A stretch of 64,000 nucleotides of DNA from Marinoscillum furvescens DSM 4134 (lineage in GTDB: Bacteria > Bacteroidota > Bacteroidia > Cytophagales > Cyclobacteriaceae). Each line of letters begins with the position of its first letter. The stretch's first letter is position 1. A program made the translations under genes and the position numbers. Positions 1 to 11,000 of this stretch are shown piece after piece. The stretch is taken from contig NZ_QREG01000008.1 in the NCBI RefSeq assembly GCF_003386095.1, positions 95,594 to 159,593 on the forward strand, in the 5' to 3' direction. The notes under the pieces are model-generated. The model was not told the DNA's origin. It saw only the letters and a list, made by a program, of their open reading frames with translations, and did no database searches.

Positions 1-284
1 GCTACCCAATATTCAGGAGCACCTTTACCCTTACCCATCCGTACCTCAGCAGGTTTCTTAGTCACAGGCTTGTCTGGGAAAATTCTAATCCAAACCTGAC
101 CTTCTCTCTTCATCGCTCTTGTTACAGCGATACGGGAAGCTTCAATTTGTCTGGAAGTGATCCATCCTGGCTCCATAGCTTTGATACCAAAGTTTCCGAA
201 TGCCAATCTATGACCTCTTTGAGCTATACCTTTAACTCTTCCTTTTTGTCTCTTTCTAAATTTTGTTCTCTTTGGCTGTAACAT
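1..284 (-). CDS. rplP: 50S ribosomal protein L16, 3' part cut by window edge
   Basis: L16 is a large-subunit protein near the peptidyl-transferase centre and tRNA sites. Translating the minus strand from the ATG at 284 gives [19 protein letters not shown], the standard L16 N-terminus, followed by 94 complete codons ending in the [11 protein letters not shown] region. L16 is normally about 138 residues, so roughly 45 C-terminal residues lie outside the window. It follows rpsC by 20 nt in the S10 ribosomal operon, the usual order. There is no sign of damage; the truncation is the window edge. Confidence 0.97.
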   Translation of the reverse strand, partial: MLQPKRTKFRKRQKGRVKGIAQRGHRLAFGNFGIKAMEPGWITSRQIEASRIAVTRAMKREGQVWIRIFPDKPVTKKPAEVRMGKGKGAPEYWV

Positions 285-304
285 TTCAAATAGCGTTAAT
301 GAGA

Positions 305-1042
305 TTATTTGCGATCACGTCTTCTCTTAGGACCTTCGCCCCCTCTTCTTCTTCGTGGGCCACCTTGTCCAGGGCCATTTCCTCCAGACTGTCCTACATT
401 AGGTGAAAGATCTCTTTTGCCAAATACCTCACCTTTGAAGATCCACACTTTTATACCTATTTTACCGTAAACCGTATTGGCCTCAGAAATAGCATAATCG
501 ATATCAGCTCTTAAAGTATGCAAAGGAATTCTACCTTCTTTATACTGCTCTGATCTCGCCATTTCAGCTCCACCGAGACGCCCTGATACTTTTATTTTAA
601 TACCCTGCGCACCAACTCGCATTGCAGATGCAATAGCTTGTTTCATTGCACGACGGTAAGAAATTCTAGCCTGAAGCTGCTGAGCAATGGATTCACCTAC
701 AAGGCGGGCATCCAATTCAGGTCTTTTAATTTCAAAAATGTTAATCTGAAGATCTTTACCAGTGAGTTTTTTCAACTCCTCTTTGATCTTATCAACTTCA
801 GAACCTCCCTTACCAATAACTACACCGGGACGTGCAGTATGGATGGTCAAAGTGATACGCTTCAGAGTACGCTCTATCACTACTCTTGAAATACCACCTT
901 TAGGTATACGGGCACTGATATATTCACGGATTTTTTGGTCTTCGACAATTTTGTCGGAGAAATCCTTTCCGCCGAACCAGGCTGAATCCCAACCTTTAAC
1001 GATTCCGAGTCTAAGACCTACTGGATTTACCTTCTGTCCCAT
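305..1042 (-). CDS. rpsC: 30S ribosomal protein S3
   Basis: S3 forms part of the mRNA entry tunnel of the small subunit. The 245-residue product starts [13 protein letters not shown] as S3 does. It has the KH-domain GKGG loop near residue 77 and the conserved C-terminal S3 domain ([11 protein letters not shown]). The last 30 residues are a Gly/Arg/Lys-rich tail, longer and more basic than in E. coli S3 (233 aa), probably an rRNA-binding extension. Its start directly abuts the rplV stop, so the two genes are probably translationally coupled. Confidence 0.98.
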   Translation of the reverse strand: MGQKVNPVGLRLGIVKGWDSAWFGGKDFSDKIVEDQKIREYISARIPKGGISRVVIERTLKRITLTIHTARPGVVIGKGGSEVDKIKEELKKLTGKDLQINIFEIKRPELDARLVGESIAQQLQARISYRRAMKQAIASAMRVGAQGIKIKVSGRLGGAEMARSEQYKEGRIPLHTLRADIDYAISEANTVYGKIGIKVWIFKGEVFGKRDLSPNVGQSGGNGPGQGGPRRRRGGEGPKRRRDRK

Positions 1043-1519
1043 TTATTTACTTTCTTTTTCTTCAGACTGAACTTTATTTTCATTAGCGTCCGCTACGGTA
1101 ATCGTAATATGATTGGAACGCTTTCTTATTCTATGTGCGCGACCTTGAGGTGCAGGACGTAGACGTTTAAGGATTCTACCTCCATCCACGAATACTTCTT
1201 TCACTACCAAATCAGCATCTTCAATGCTAACATCTTCATTCTGAGCTTGCCAATCAGCAATGGCAGTCATCAAAAGCTTCTCCATTGTTTTAGAAGCATG
1301 CTTGTTGTCAAATTTCAGGATGTTCAAAGCAAGATTTACTCTCTGACCTCTGATCATATCAGCAACAAGTCTCATTTTACGAGGAGCAGTAGGCACATTT
1401 CTCAAAGAAGCTTTTACCGCACCGAGTTTACCTGAGTTTTCCTCTTTATGCTTTTTGATCGCTTCTTTCTGAAGACGAATCCTGACTGATTTTTTCAGTT
1501 TCTTTTCTGCAGTTTCCAT
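1043..1519 (-). CDS. rplV: 50S ribosomal protein L22 with terminal extensions
   Basis: L22 lines the nascent-peptide exit tunnel. The core is clear: [21 protein letters not shown] near residues 38-58 and [20 protein letters not shown] near 119-138. The protein is 158 residues against about 110 in E. coli. A Lys/Glu-rich N-terminal extension of about 35 residues and a short acidic/Lys tail ([12 protein letters not shown]) account for the difference. It sits between rpsS (6-nt gap) and rpsC (0-nt gap) in the S10 operon. Confidence 0.97.
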   Translation of the reverse strand: METAEKKLKKSVRIRLQKEAIKKHKEENSGKLGAVKASLRNVPTAPRKMRLVADMIRGQRVNLALNILKFDNKHASKTMEKLLMTAIADWQAQNEDVSIEDADLVVKEVFVDGGRILKRLRPAPQGRAHRIRKRSNHITITVADANENKVQSEEKESK

Positions 1520-1525
1520 CTTTTA

Positions 1526-1804
1526 TTATCGTTTACCTTTATCTTTTTTGGCAATGTGCCCTCTAAAGTTCCTTGTAGGTGCAAATTCACCAAGTTTGTG
1601 ACCCACCATGTTTTCAGTTACAAAAACCGGAATAAATTTATTCCCATTGTGTACTGCGAATGTATGACCTACAAAGTCTGGGGAAATCATGGATCTACGT
1701 GACCATGTTTTAATTACTGACTTTTTTCCAGACTCAGTCATGGCATCCACCTTCTTCTCAAGTCTGAAATCTATGTAAGGTCCCTTTTTTAGTGATCTTG
1801 CCAT
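1526..1804 (-). CDS. rpsS: 30S ribosomal protein S19
   Basis: S19 lies in the small-subunit head and contacts S13. The 92-residue product begins [18 protein letters not shown] and contains [22 protein letters not shown] and [12 protein letters not shown], all hallmarks of S19, and has the usual length. Its start codon overlaps the last base of the rplB stop codon (TAATG arrangement), which indicates translational coupling. Confidence 0.98.
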   Translation of the reverse strand: MARSLKKGPYIDFRLEKKVDAMTESGKKSVIKTWSRRSMISPDFVGHTFAVHNGNKFIPVFVTENMVGHKLGEFAPTRNFRGHIAKKDKGKR

Positions 1805-2625
1805 TATTTTCTCTTCGTTATAATCAGCTTATCAGAATATTTATTTGGCTTACGGGTCTTTTGACCTTTAGCATATAGACCGTTTCGTGAACGTGGGTGA
1901 CCACCAGATGATCTACCTTCACCACCACCCATCGGGTGATCTACAGGGTTCATTACTACACCACGAACTCTTGGTCTTCTACCTTTCCATCTATTTCTAC
2001 CGGCTTTACCCAAACGAACGTTCATGTGATCGTTGTTAGATACAGTACCAATAGTTGCATAACAGGTGTTAAGTACCATTCGCATTTCTCCAGATGGCAA
2101 CTTCACTGTTGAGTATTTGCCTTCTCTCGCTACTAGCTGTGCATAAGCTCCAGCACTACGAGTCATAGCTCCACCCTTACCAGGTTTCAACTCAATATTG
2201 TGAATGATTGTACCCAAAGGAATATCAGATAGAGGAAGTGCATTTCCTACTTCTGGAGCTACACCAGGTCCGCTGATGATCTCAGTACCTACTTCAAGGT
2301 TTGCAGGTGCCAAAATGTAGCGCTTCTCACCGTCTGCATAATTAAGCAATGCAATGCGAGCAGTTCTTCCTGGATCATACTCGATAGATTTTACTGTAGC
2401 AGGAATACCGTGCTTATCACGAGCAAAATCAATGATACGAATTTTTTGTTTGTGACCACCACCTACATTTCGGATAGTCATACGTCCCTGATTATTTCTT
2501 CCTCCCTTTTTACCTTTACTGGTCAAAAGAGACTTCTCAGGTGTGCTCTTCGTAATCTTATCGAAAACGGGAGCAATTCTGTATCTCTGTCCGGGGGTAA
2601 CCGGTCTTAATTTCTTAACAGCCAT
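1804..2625 (-). CDS. rplB: 50S ribosomal protein L2
   Basis: L2 is needed for subunit association and peptidyl-transferase activity. The 273-residue sequence has the N-terminal OB-like part ([17 protein letters not shown]) and the SH3-like part. The C-terminal segment [18 protein letters not shown] contains the conserved histidine implicated in peptidyl-transferase function. Its length is standard (E. coli 273). It lies 12 nt after rplW and overlaps rpsS by one base. Confidence 0.98.
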   Translation of the reverse strand: MAVKKLRPVTPGQRYRIAPVFDKITKSTPEKSLLTSKGKKGGRNNQGRMTIRNVGGGHKQKIRIIDFARDKHGIPATVKSIEYDPGRTARIALLNYADGEKRYILAPANLEVGTEIISGPGVAPEVGNALPLSDIPLGTIIHNIELKPGKGGAMTRSAGAYAQLVAREGKYSTVKLPSGEMRMVLNTCYATIGTVSNNDHMNVRLGKAGRNRWKGRRPRVRGVVMNPVDHPMGGGEGRSSGGHPRSRNGLYAKGQKTRKPNKYSDKLIITKRK

Positions 2626-2637
2626 CTATCTGCTTTT

Positions 2638-2925
2638 TTATATTCCGCTATAAAAATCAATAATATCACCCTCAGCTACTTGAACAATAGCTTTCTTATA
2701 TGAAGGCGTATTACCATCAATCACACCGGATTTTGTATATCTGCTTTTGCTTTTTCCCGGTTGAATCATGGTGCGTACACTTTCCACAGTGACGCCATAT
2801 ACCTTCTCTACCTCTTTTTTGATTTGCACTTTATTGGCTTTCTTATCTACAACAAAGCCATACTTGCCATGCTCATTTAGTGCAGAGGCCTTTTCTGTTA
2901 CCAATGGTTTTATCAATACTCCCAT
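2638..2925 (-). CDS. rplW: 50S ribosomal protein L23
   Basis: L23 sits at the polypeptide exit and docks trigger factor and SRP. The 95-residue product starts MGVLIKPLVTEKASALNEHGKY and has the L23 core (FVVDKKANKVQIKKEVEKVYGV). Its size is normal. It lies one base after the rplD stop and 12 nt before rplB in the S10 operon. Confidence 0.97.
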   Translation of the reverse strand: MGVLIKPLVTEKASALNEHGKYGFVVDKKANKVQIKKEVEKVYGVTVESVRTMIQPGKSKSRYTKSGVIDGNTPSYKKAIVQVAEGDIIDFYSGI

Positions 2926-2926
2926 C

Positions 2927-3553
2927 TTAGTTCAATCTTTTTTGGATCAACTCTACAGAACCTTCTATCAGTACTAATTCATCAGCATTTACCAAATCGT
3001 AAGTGCTAATCTCATCAGCAGTAGAGATTTTTGTGTTTTGTATATTTCTAGAAGACAAGTAAACGTTCTGATTACCTTCAGCGAAAATGATCAACGATTT
3101 CTTATCAGATAGTTTAAGACTTTCAAGAATTTGCACAAAATCCTTAGTCTTAGGTGCATCCAATTTGAAGTCTTCAAGAACCTTAATCTGCTTGTCTTTA
3201 AGCTTTGATGAAAGCGCTGACTTCTTTGCCAATTGCTTCATCTTTTTATTCAGCTTGAAACTGTAATCTCTAGGTTCCGGTCCAAACATGGTTCCTCCAC
3301 CTCTGAAGATTGGAGACTTGATACTACCAGCTCTAGCTGTACCTGTACCCTTTTGTTTCTTGATTTTCTTCGTAGAACCAGTTACTTCATTTCTGGTCTT
3401 AACCTTGTGCGTACCCTGTCTTTTGTTAGCAAGAAATTGCTTCACTTCCAGATATACAGCATGCTCATTAGGCTCTATACCGAAAACTTTCTCGTCAAGG
3501 CTAACCTCTCTACCGGTCTCTTCTCCTTTGATATTGAAAACTGAAAGTTTCAT
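2927..3553 (-). CDS. rplD: 50S ribosomal protein L4
   Basis: L4 is an early-assembly large-subunit protein whose loop lines the exit tunnel. The 208-residue product has the tunnel-loop signature GTGTARAGSIKSPIFRGGG near residues 70-88, followed by FGPEPRDYSFKLNKKMKQLA. It lies between rplC (2-nt gap) and rplW (1-nt gap). In E. coli L4 also represses the S10 operon. I see no comparable leader structure here, so such autoregulation cannot be claimed. Confidence 0.98.
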   Translation of the reverse strand: MKLSVFNIKGEETGREVSLDEKVFGIEPNEHAVYLEVKQFLANKRQGTHKVKTRNEVTGSTKKIKKQKGTGTARAGSIKSPIFRGGGTMFGPEPRDYSFKLNKKMKQLAKKSALSSKLKDKQIKVLEDFKLDAPKTKDFVQILESLKLSDKKSLIIFAEGNQNVYLSSRNIQNTKISTADEISTYDLVNADELVLIEGSVELIQKRLN

Positions 3554-3555
3554 TG

Positions 3556-4188
3556 TTATTTTTCTAGAATTACGTAAGAATTTTTCGCGCCAGGAACTGG
3601 ACCATTTACCAATACCAGGTTTTTATCAGAGTAGATCTTCACCACTTTCAGGTTGATCACTTTCACTCGCTCTCCACCAGTTCTTCCAGCCATTTTCAAG
3701 CCCTTGAAAACTCGTGAAGGAAACGAACAAGCACCGATAGCTCCGGGAGCTCTCAGCCTATTGTGCTGACCATGTGTAGCCTGACCAACACCACCAAAAC
3801 CGTGACGTTTAACCACACCCTGGAAGCCCTTACCTTTTGAAGTACCTATAACATCAACAAAGTCTTGCTCTACGAATACATCATCCAGGGAAATAGAATT
3901 ACCCAACTTCACCTTATCTTCAAATTCCTCTCTGAAATCACGGAATTCAACAATCTTGCTTTTAGGGGTAGTCTTAGCTTTTGCAAAATGTCCTTTCAAT
4001 GCTTTAGGTGTGTTCTTTTCTTTACGCTCACCATAAGCTAACTGGACAGCTCGATAGCCATCAGACTCTTTATCTTTTACTTGTGTAACCACACAAGGAC
4101 CAGCTTCAATGAGAGTACAGGCCATATTTTTACCCTCCTCATTGTATACACTAGTCATCCCTATTTTTCTACCAATTATTCCAGGCAT
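3556..4188 (-). CDS. rplC: 50S ribosomal protein L3, first gene of the S10-type operon
   Basis: L3 initiates large-subunit assembly. The 210-residue protein starts [20 protein letters not shown] and contains the signature [19 protein letters not shown] followed by [16 protein letters not shown] residues. It is the first gene after a promoter at 4246-4275 and a terminator at 4299-4336, so this operon begins with L3 rather than S10. The leader is about 50-55 nt long and A-rich. Confidence 0.98.
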   Translation of the reverse strand: MPGIIGRKIGMTSVYNEEGKNMACTLIEAGPCVVTQVKDKESDGYRAVQLAYGERKEKNTPKALKGHFAKAKTTPKSKIVEFRDFREEFEDKVKLGNSISLDDVFVEQDFVDVIGTSKGKGFQGVVKRHGFGGVGQATHGQHNRLRAPGAIGACSFPSRVFKGLKMAGRTGGERVKVINLKVVKIYSDKNLVLVNGPVPGAKNSYVILEK

Positions 4189-4245
4189 TTTGCTTAATAT
4201 TTATTCTTTTCCCGTTTCCGGATAAACTTTTCGTAAAAAGGACTG

Positions 4246-4275
4246 CAAAGATAGCAATTACTTAATCCGAACAAA
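4246..4275 (-). promoter_or_regulatory. Bacteroidota-type promoter for the rplC ribosomal operon
   Basis: Read on the minus strand, TTTG (4272-4275) is followed after 18 nt by TATCTTTG (4246-4253). This exactly matches the Bacteroidota -33/-7 consensus TTTG...TAnnTTTG. The bases after the -7 box are CAGTCCTTTT, nearly identical to those after the tRNA-Trp/secE promoter. It lies between the rpsJ terminator and rplC. Confidence 0.85.
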
Positions 4276-4298
4276 AGATTTAGTTTACTTTTTAACAT

Positions 4299-4336
4299 AA
4301 AAAAAGAACCAAATAGCAGGTGCTATTGGTTCTTTT
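4299..4336 (-). terminator. Intrinsic terminator after rpsJ
   Basis: The minus strand can form a stem of AATAGCA with TGCTATT plus GAACC with GGTTC, with one bulged base, followed by a run of seven T. It lies 20-55 nt past the rpsJ stop and before the rplC promoter, so it separates the str-type operon from the rplC operon. The plus strand also has a short T run, so it may act in both directions. Confidence 0.85.
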
Positions 4337-4355
4337 ATATTTATGTATCAGGTAG

Positions 4356-4661
4356 TTATACCTTGATCTCTACATCAACGCCACTTGGAAGTTCTAACTT
4401 CATAAGCGCATCAACAGTTTTTGCACTATTAGAGTAGATATCTACCAGTCTTTTGTATGTGCAAAGCTGAAATTGCTCTCTTGACTTTTTGTTCACGTGT
4501 GGTGAACGCAGCACTGTGAACTTCTCTTTTACAGTAGGTAACGGAATAGGTCCACTTACTACTGCTCCAGTGGTTTTTACAGCTCTAACGATCTTCTCTG
4601 ATGACTTGTCTACCAGATTATGGTCGTAAGATTTAAGTTTGATTCTAATTTTTTGGTTCAT
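4356..4661 (-). CDS. rpsJ: 30S ribosomal protein S10 (NusE)
   Basis: S10 is a small-subunit head protein that also acts in transcription antitermination as NusE. The 101-residue product begins [20 protein letters not shown] and has [20 protein letters not shown], the S10 signature, at normal length. It lies 12 nt after fusA and is the last gene before a strong terminator. In E. coli it heads the S10 operon; here it closes the str operon, as is usual in Bacteroidota. Confidence 0.98.
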   Translation of the reverse strand: MNQKIRIKLKSYDHNLVDKSSEKIVRAVKTTGAVVSGPIPLPTVKEKFTVLRSPHVNKKSREQFQLCTYKRLVDIYSNSAKTVDALMKLELPSGVDVEIKV

Positions 4662-4673
4662 GATCTATAATTA

Positions 4674-6779
4674 TTAAACCGCTTCTCCTTTTGTTTTAGC
4701 AATAACCGTCTCAGCCAGGTTATTAGGAACCTGATCATAATGTGAGAACGTCAGTGAAGCAGTAGCTCTACCAGAACTCATAGTACGAAGATCAGTTACA
4801 TATCCAAATAGCTCACTCAAAGGCACATCACCTTTCACTACAGTAGAGGTACCTTTGGTATCCATACCTTTCATGATTCCTCTTCTTCTGTTAAGGTCAC
4901 CAGTGATTGATCCGGTATATTCATCAGGAGTCACAACATCTACCGCCATGATTGGCTCTAGCAATGCAGGCTTAGCTTTAGCAGCAGCAGCCTTGAATCC
5001 CATCTTAGCAGCCAATTCGAAAGATAGTGCATCGGAATCCACATCGTGGAATGATCCATGGAACAATCTTACTTTCAAGGAATCAATAGGGAATCCAGCC
5101 AAAGGACCATTTTTCATGGCATCTTTGAATCCCTTCTCGATCGCAGGGATAAACTCTTTAGGAATTACACCACCTACAATTTGATTGACAAACTGCAAGC
5201 CTTCACCTTCGAAATCTTCATCAACTGGCCCGAGTTCGAAGACAATATCTGCGAATTTACCTCGACCACCTGACTGCTTCTTGTAAACCTCTTTGTGTTC
5301 AACAGAACTGTTCACAGCTTCTTTGTATGCGACCTGAGGTGCACCCTGATTGATCTCTACTTTAAACTCACGCTTAAGTCGATCAATGATAATGTCCAGG
5401 TGAAGCTCACCCATACCTCGAAGAATGGTTTGTCCAGTGTCATGATCTGTTTCAACCTGCAAGGTAGGATCCTCTTCCACAAGTTTAGAGATAGCCATTC
5501 CAAGCTTATCTACATCTGCCTGTGTTTTAGGCTCGATTGCATAACCAATAACCGGATCAGGGAACACCATTGACTCCAGTACAATTTTGCCATTTTCATC
5601 GCAAAGTGTATCTCCCGTCTTAATGTCTTTGAATCCAACAACCGCACCAATATCTCCACAATGAAGGCTATCAATTTGGTTTTGTTTATTGGCATGCATC
5701 TGGAAAATACGTGAAATACGTTCTTTCTTCTGAGTTCTCATATTATAAACATATGAACCAGAATCAAGCATTCCAGAATATGATCTTACGAAGCACAATC
5801 TTCCTACGAAAGGATCTGTAGCGATCTTAAAAGCAAGTGCTGAGAATGGATCCTCAGGAGATGGCTTTCTAGTAATTTTATCTTCGGTATCAGGGTCAGT
5901 ACCCACGATGTTATCTCTATCCAGAGGTGAAGGAAGCAATTCCATCACATAGTTGAGCATGGTCTGAACACCCTTGTTTTTGAACGCGGTACCACATGTC
6001 ATTGGCACAAAAGCCAAATCTATAGTAGCTGCTCTGAGAGCTGCGATGATCTCAGCTTCTGTAATTGACTCAGGGTCTTCGAAATATTTTTCTAATAGAG
6101 TTTCATCGTACTCGGCTACAGATTCAAGCAAATGTTCTCTGTATTCATTTACTTCATCTTGCATGTCTTCCGGAATAGGAATCTCTTCCCATGTCATTCC
6201 GAAATCATCTTCGTTCCACACCATAGCGATGTTAGAAACGAGATCCACAACACCTTTAAAGTTTTCTTCAGCTCCAATTGGTAATTGTAGAGGCACTGCT
6301 TTGGTACCTAACATTTCCTTTACCTGCTTACACACATTAAGGAAATCAGCACCTTGACGGTCCATCTTATTTACAAACCCGATACGAGCCACTTTATAGT
6401 TGTCAGCAAGTCTCCAGTTAGTTTCTGACTGCGGTTCTACACCATCAACAGCACTAAACAAGAATACCAAACCATCAAGCACACGCAATGAACGGTTCAC
6501 TTCCACTGTAAAGTCAACGTGACCAGGAGTATCAATGATATTGATATGATACTCTTGTTCTTTGTATTTCCAGAACACAGTGGTAGCAGCAGAAGTAATG
6601 GTAATACCTCTTTCTTGCTCTTGCTCCATCCAGTCCATGGTAGCACCACCATCGTGAACTTCTCCGATTTTGTGGTTTACCCCAGAATAAAAAAGAATAC
6701 GCTCAGTGGTTGTGGTTTTACCCGCATCGATATGAGCAGCGATACCTATATTTCTGGTGTACTTTAAATCTCTAGCCAT
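4674..6779 (-). CDS. fusA: Translation elongation factor G
   Basis: EF-G is the GTPase that drives ribosomal translocation. The 701-residue protein has the P-loop [15 protein letters not shown] near residues 16-30, switch [10 protein letters not shown], and NKMD. Domain IV contains GMGELHLDI and GGRGKFADI. Length and domain order match canonical EF-G1. The start ATG is preceded by an A-rich stretch with no Shine-Dalgarno sequence. It lies between rpsG (15 nt) and rpsJ (12 nt). Confidence 0.98.
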   Translation of the reverse strand: MARDLKYTRNIGIAAHIDAGKTTTTERILFYSGVNHKIGEVHDGGATMDWMEQEQERGITITSAATTVFWKYKEQEYHINIIDTPGHVDFTVEVNRSLRVLDGLVFLFSAVDGVEPQSETNWRLADNYKVARIGFVNKMDRQGADFLNVCKQVKEMLGTKAVPLQLPIGAEENFKGVVDLVSNIAMVWNEDDFGMTWEEIPIPEDMQDEVNEYREHLLESVAEYDETLLEKYFEDPESITEAEIIAALRAATIDLAFVPMTCGTAFKNKGVQTMLNYVMELLPSPLDRDNIVGTDPDTEDKITRKPSPEDPFSALAFKIATDPFVGRLCFVRSYSGMLDSGSYVYNMRTQKKERISRIFQMHANKQNQIDSLHCGDIGAVVGFKDIKTGDTLCDENGKIVLESMVFPDPVIGYAIEPKTQADVDKLGMAISKLVEEDPTLQVETDHDTGQTILRGMGELHLDIIIDRLKREFKVEINQGAPQVAYKEAVNSSVEHKEVYKKQSGGRGKFADIVFELGPVDEDFEGEGLQFVNQIVGGVIPKEFIPAIEKGFKDAMKNGPLAGFPIDSLKVRLFHGSFHDVDSDALSFELAAKMGFKAAAAKAKPALLEPIMAVDVVTPDEYTGSITGDLNRRRGIMKGMDTKGTSTVVKGDVPLSELFGYVTDLRTMSSGRATASLTFSHYDQVPNNLAETVIAKTKGEAV

Positions 6780-6794
6780 TAGTGATTTTGTTTT

Positions 6795-7262
6795 TTAGAA
6801 TCTGAAATGAGAAAATGCTTTGTTGGCTTCAGCCATACGATGTGTATCGTCCTTCTTCTTGATAGAAGCGCCTTCTCCTTTCGCAGCAGCCATGATTTCG
6901 CCTGCCAAACGTTCCATCATAGTCTTTTCGCCTCTAAGACGAGCATACTTGATCATCCATTTGATCCCTAATGAAAGCTTACGCTCAGGTCTTACTTCAA
7001 CAGGAACCTGAAAGGTAGCACCGCCAACACGACGACTTTTCACCTCTACTGCAGGACAAACATTATTCAATGCAGTTTTCCATGTTTCAAGACCATTTTC
7101 TCCAGTCTTGTCCTCTACCAATTTGATGGCACCGTAGAATACTGTATAAGCAATACTCTTTTTGCCTCTCAACATCAGGTTGTTTACAAACTTTGTAACC
7201 AATGTATCCTGATAAATAGGATCAGGAAGGATGTATCTTTTCTTTGGCTTAGCTTTTCTCAT
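6795..7262 (-). CDS. rpsG: 30S ribosomal protein S7
   Basis: S7 nucleates assembly of the small-subunit head. The 155-residue sequence begins [19 protein letters not shown], has [22 protein letters not shown] around residues 74-95, and ends with the S7 helix ([13 protein letters not shown]). It lies 8 nt after rpsL and 15 nt before fusA in the str operon. Confidence 0.98.
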   Translation of the reverse strand: MRKAKPKKRYILPDPIYQDTLVTKFVNNLMLRGKKSIAYTVFYGAIKLVEDKTGENGLETWKTALNNVCPAVEVKSRRVGGATFQVPVEVRPERKLSLGIKWMIKYARLRGEKTMMERLAGEIMAAAKGEGASIKKKDDTHRMAEANKAFSHFRF

Positions 7263-7270
7263 TTCTCAGA

Positions 7271-7651
7271 TTACTTTTTATCCTTTGGCCTTTTAGCTCC
7301 GTATTTCGATCGTCGTTGCAGTCTGCCATTTACTCCGGCAGTATCCAGTGCACCACGAATGATGTGATAACGCACACCAGGAAGATCTTTCACACGACCA
7401 CCTCTGATCAACACAATAGAGTGCTCCTGAAGGTTGTGACCTTCACCAGGGATGTATGCGTTCACTTCTTTACCATTGGTGAGTCTCACTCTGGCTACTT
7501 TTCTCATGGCAGAGTTTGGCTTCTTAGGCGTGGTAGTATATACTCTTGTACATACTCCTCTGCGCTGTGGACAAGAATCCAGAGCCGGAGATTTTGACTT
7601 AGAAGTCAGCTTCTTTCTGCCTTTTCTTACTAATTGCTGAATAGTTGGCAT
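7271..7651 (-). CDS. rpsL: 30S ribosomal protein S12
   Basis: S12 sits in the decoding centre. The 126-residue protein begins [15 protein letters not shown] and has [17 protein letters not shown] and [13 protein letters not shown]. The lysines in PKKPNS and RVKDLPG are the streptomycin-sensitive residues, so no classical resistance change is visible. It is the first gene of the str-type operon, 50 nt downstream of a -7 box. Confidence 0.98.
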   Translation of the reverse strand: MPTIQQLVRKGRKKLTSKSKSPALDSCPQRRGVCTRVYTTTPKKPNSAMRKVARVRLTNGKEVNAYIPGEGHNLQEHSIVLIRGGRVKDLPGVRYHIIRGALDTAGVNGRLQRRSKYGAKRPKDKK

Positions 7652-7679
7652 TATGCTTTTACTTATTATTCAAATATCG

Positions 7680-7729
7680 GTCCCGACAAATCGGGACGCA
7701 AAGATAGAAATATTGATTTTATATCACAA
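7680..7729 (-). promoter_or_regulatory. Promoter and 5' hairpin of the rpsL-rpsG-fusA-rpsJ operon
   Basis: On the minus strand the -7 box TATCTTTG lies at 7699-7706. A TTG at 7727-7729, 20 nt upstream, fits the -33 element. Directly after the -7 box a perfect 7-bp dyad (GTCCCGA, four-base loop, TCGGGAC; 7680-7697) would form a hairpin at or near the 5' end of the mRNA. Such a hairpin could stabilise the transcript or be an operator; the choice is open. Confidence 0.75.
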
Positions 7730-7745
7730 TCTAATTAGGAAATAT

Positions 7746-7773
7746 CATGGGAGATTTTTATGCCTCTCCCATG
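7746..7773 (-). other. Hairpin spanning the stop codon of the DUF3467 gene
   Basis: A 9-bp perfect inverted repeat (CATGGGAGA with TCTCCCATG) flanks and includes the last codons and stop of the DUF3467 gene. There is no T run behind it, so it is not a textbook terminator. It may mark the 3' end of the rpoBC transcript or block exonucleases. Confidence 0.55.
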
Positions 7774-8087
7774 GTACCTCCAAAATTCATTGGAAATTTC
7801 GGAGCTTCATCAACACTTTTGATTTCTCCGTAAGTATTTTCAAACTTATTGATGTTGTCTTCTAGTGCTTTAAGAAGCCTTTTGGCATGTTCTGGAGTGA
7901 TAACCACTCTAGATTTCACCTTAGCCTTGGGTACTCCTGGCATTAGACGGATGAAGTCAATAACAAACTCACTACTAGAGTGTGCAATCATTGCAAGGTT
8001 TGCATAAACTCCCTCTGCCGTCTCCTCAGACAACTCAATGTTGATTTGATTTGACTTATTTTCCTGATTGTCGTCTTTCTGATCCAT
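7758..8087 (-). CDS. DUF3467 family protein
   Basis: This is a 109-residue conserved protein of unknown function. The N-terminal 20 residues are acidic and polar; then comes a compact domain with the pattern TAEGVYANLAMIAHSSSEFVIDF and SRVVITPEHAKRLLKAL, which I recognise as DUF3467. There is no signal peptide or membrane segment, so it is predicted cytosolic. It starts one base after rpoC ends, so it is surely co-transcribed with RNA polymerase. That placement suggests, without proving, a role linked to transcription or translation. Confidence 0.85.
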   Translation of the reverse strand: MDQKDDNQENKSNQINIELSEETAEGVYANLAMIAHSSSEFVIDFIRLMPGVPKAKVKSRVVITPEHAKRLLKALEDNINKFENTYGEIKSVDEAPKFPMNFGGTMGEA

Positions 8088-8088
8088 C

Positions 8089-11000
8089 CTAAGATTCTAA
8101 TTCTTTAGATCGTTCAAACTGTTCTTTTGCCGCAACCAGATTCTCGTAATCTTCATTAGAGGTTACGATATGGTTCTGGAAATTTCGGTTTCCGGTTCCA
8201 GCTGGAATCAGGTGCCCAACAATCACATTTTCTTTCAAGCCAGACAGGTAATCAGCTTTTCCTCGGATAGAAGCTTCACTCAACACTTTGGTCGTTTCCT
8301 GGAAGGAAGCAGCCGAAATAAAGCTTTCGGTACCCAAAGATGCTTGTGTAATCCCCTGAAGGATAGGTCTAGATACTGCTGCTTCAGCATTTCTTACCTG
8401 AACGAGTTTCATGTCACGTCTTTTCAGGTTAGAATTCTCATCTCTCAGCTTTCTGGTAGTGATAATCTGACCAGCTTTTAGAGTCTCAGAATCACCCGGA
8501 TCAGTGACCACTTTCTTATCCAGAATGTTGTCGTTTTCTTCCATGAAGGCAAAACGATCAACTGTTTGATTGGTAAGGAAGCTTGTGTCTCCAGCATCAA
8601 GAATTAACACTTTCTGCATCATCTGCCTAACGATCACTTCAATGTGCTTGTCATTGATCTTCACCCCTTGCAGACGGTATACTTCCTGGATTTCATTTAC
8701 CAGATATTCCTGAACTGCTGTAGGTCCTTTGATAGACAATATATCAGCAGGTGTAATGGCTCCATCAGATAGGGCATCTCCAGCTCTAATAAAGTCATTA
8801 TCCTGAACCAGGATGTGTTTAGACAAAGGCACCAGGTATCGTTTTTTCACTCCATCCTTAGATTCGATGAAAATTTCACGATTACCACGTTTGATTCCTC
8901 CGTAGGTTACTACACCATCTATCTCACTTACTACCGCAGGATTAGAAGGGTTTCTAGCTTCGAAGAGTTCTGTTACCCTTGGCAGACCCCCTGTAATATC
9001 TCTAGACTTACCTGTAGATCTTGGAATCTTAGCAAGAACTTGTCCTGCTTTAATTGGATCTCCTTCATCAACAGCAAGGTGAGCACCTACTGGAATGTTA
9101 TATCCTTTGGTGTCATCTTTACCCGCAACAACTACTGCAGGGTTTTTCGTCTTATCCTTGGTGTCTATGATAACTTTCTCTCTGTGACCAGTCTGTTCAT
9201 CAGACTCTTCTTTGAAAGTAACCCCCTCAATGATGGAGTCAAACTCAGCTTTTCCGTCAAATTCAGCCATGATCACTGCGTTGTACGGATCCCAGCTACA
9301 GATTTCATCACCTTTGGCAATTTTTTGCCCGTCTTCAACTTTTAGTACCGCACCATATGGTACATGGTTGGTAATTAGTATGCGTTCTTTCTTTGGATCA
9401 AGAATTCGGATTTCACCTGAACGGCCCATCACTTTCTTGATTTTATTACCGTCTTCATCTTCGGCATTTACAGTACGAAGCTCATCGTACTCAATTACAC
9501 CGTCAAACTTCGCTTTGATGTTTGCATCAACTGCGATGTTAGAAGCAGTACCCCCTACGTGGAATGTACGGAGAGTCAGCTGAGTACCCGGCTCACCAAT
9601 TGACTGAGCAGCGATTACACCTACAGACTCACCCATGTGTGCCATGCGTCCAGTAGCAAGGTTACGTCCGTAACATTTACCACAAGCTCCCTGCTTGGTT
9701 TCACAAGTGAGTACCGAACGAATTTCTACTTCTTCGATACTTGTTTCCTCGATACGTTCAGCTAATTCTTCAGTGATTTCTGTTCCTGCTTCAACGATCA
9801 ATTCTTCTGAAATAGGATCATGAATGTCATGAACAGAGACTCTACCGAGGATACGCTCAGAAAGTGACTCAACAACTTCTTCATTATCCTTAAGTGCTTG
9901 CACTCTCAGTCCACGAAGTGTGCCACAATCCTCTTCATTAACAACCATATCCTGAGCCACATCTACCAATCGACGGGTCAAGTATCCTGCATCTGCAGTT
10001 TTTAGTGCTGTATCTGCAAGACCTTTTCGTGCACCGTGTGTAGAGATAAAGTACTCGATGACATCTAGTCCTTCTTTAAAGTTGGAAAGAATCGGGTTTT
10101 CGATAATTTCACCTACACTACCCTGAAGATTCTTTTGAGGCTTAGCCATCAAACCTCTCATTCCACCAAGTTGACGAATCTGCTCACGAGAACCTCGTGC
10201 ACCAGAGTGCATCATCATATAGATAGAGTTGAAGCCTTGATCATCTTCCTCTAGTTGTTGCATCAGGGTGTTGGTCAACAATGTATTGGTACGTGTCCAG
10301 ATATCAATCACCTGGTTGTAACGCTCATTGTCTGTGATCAGACCCATCAGGTAGTTGTTCCATACGCCCTCTACCTCTTCTTTCGCCTGAGCTACTAGGC
10401 CTTCTTTTTCCTCAGGAATCTGAATATTGTCAAGACCCATTGAAAGACCACCTTTGTAGGCCATTTGGAAACCAAGCTCTTTGATGTCATCCAGGAAGTG
10501 CGCTGTGGTAGCCATTCCTGTGATTTTGAATACATTAGAGATGATCTTTTGGAGCTTCTTCTTAGTAAGCAACTCATCCACGAAACCAACGGCCTCAGGG
10601 ACGTGCTGGTTGAACAATACTCGTCCTGCAACGGTCTCAATTATCTTAGTCTCGAGCTCACCTTTCTCATTACGAACTTTCGTTCTCACTTTGATATAGG
10701 CGTGTTGAGAGATTTTCTCTTCGTTAAGGGCAATTACTACTTCCTCGGCATTGTAGAAGGTCAGACCTTCACCTGGAACAGGCTTTTCCGGTGTGCTTCT
10801 ACGTCCTTTTGTGATATAGTAAAGACCCAATACCATATCCTGAGATGGTACAGCAATTGGCGCACCATTCGCAGGGTTAAGGATATTGTGAGTTGAAAGC
10901 ATCAAGAGTGACGCCTCCAAAATTGCCTCATGACCTAAAGGTACGTGAACAGCCATCTGATCACCATCGAAATCGGCGTTGAATGCCGTACATACTAATG

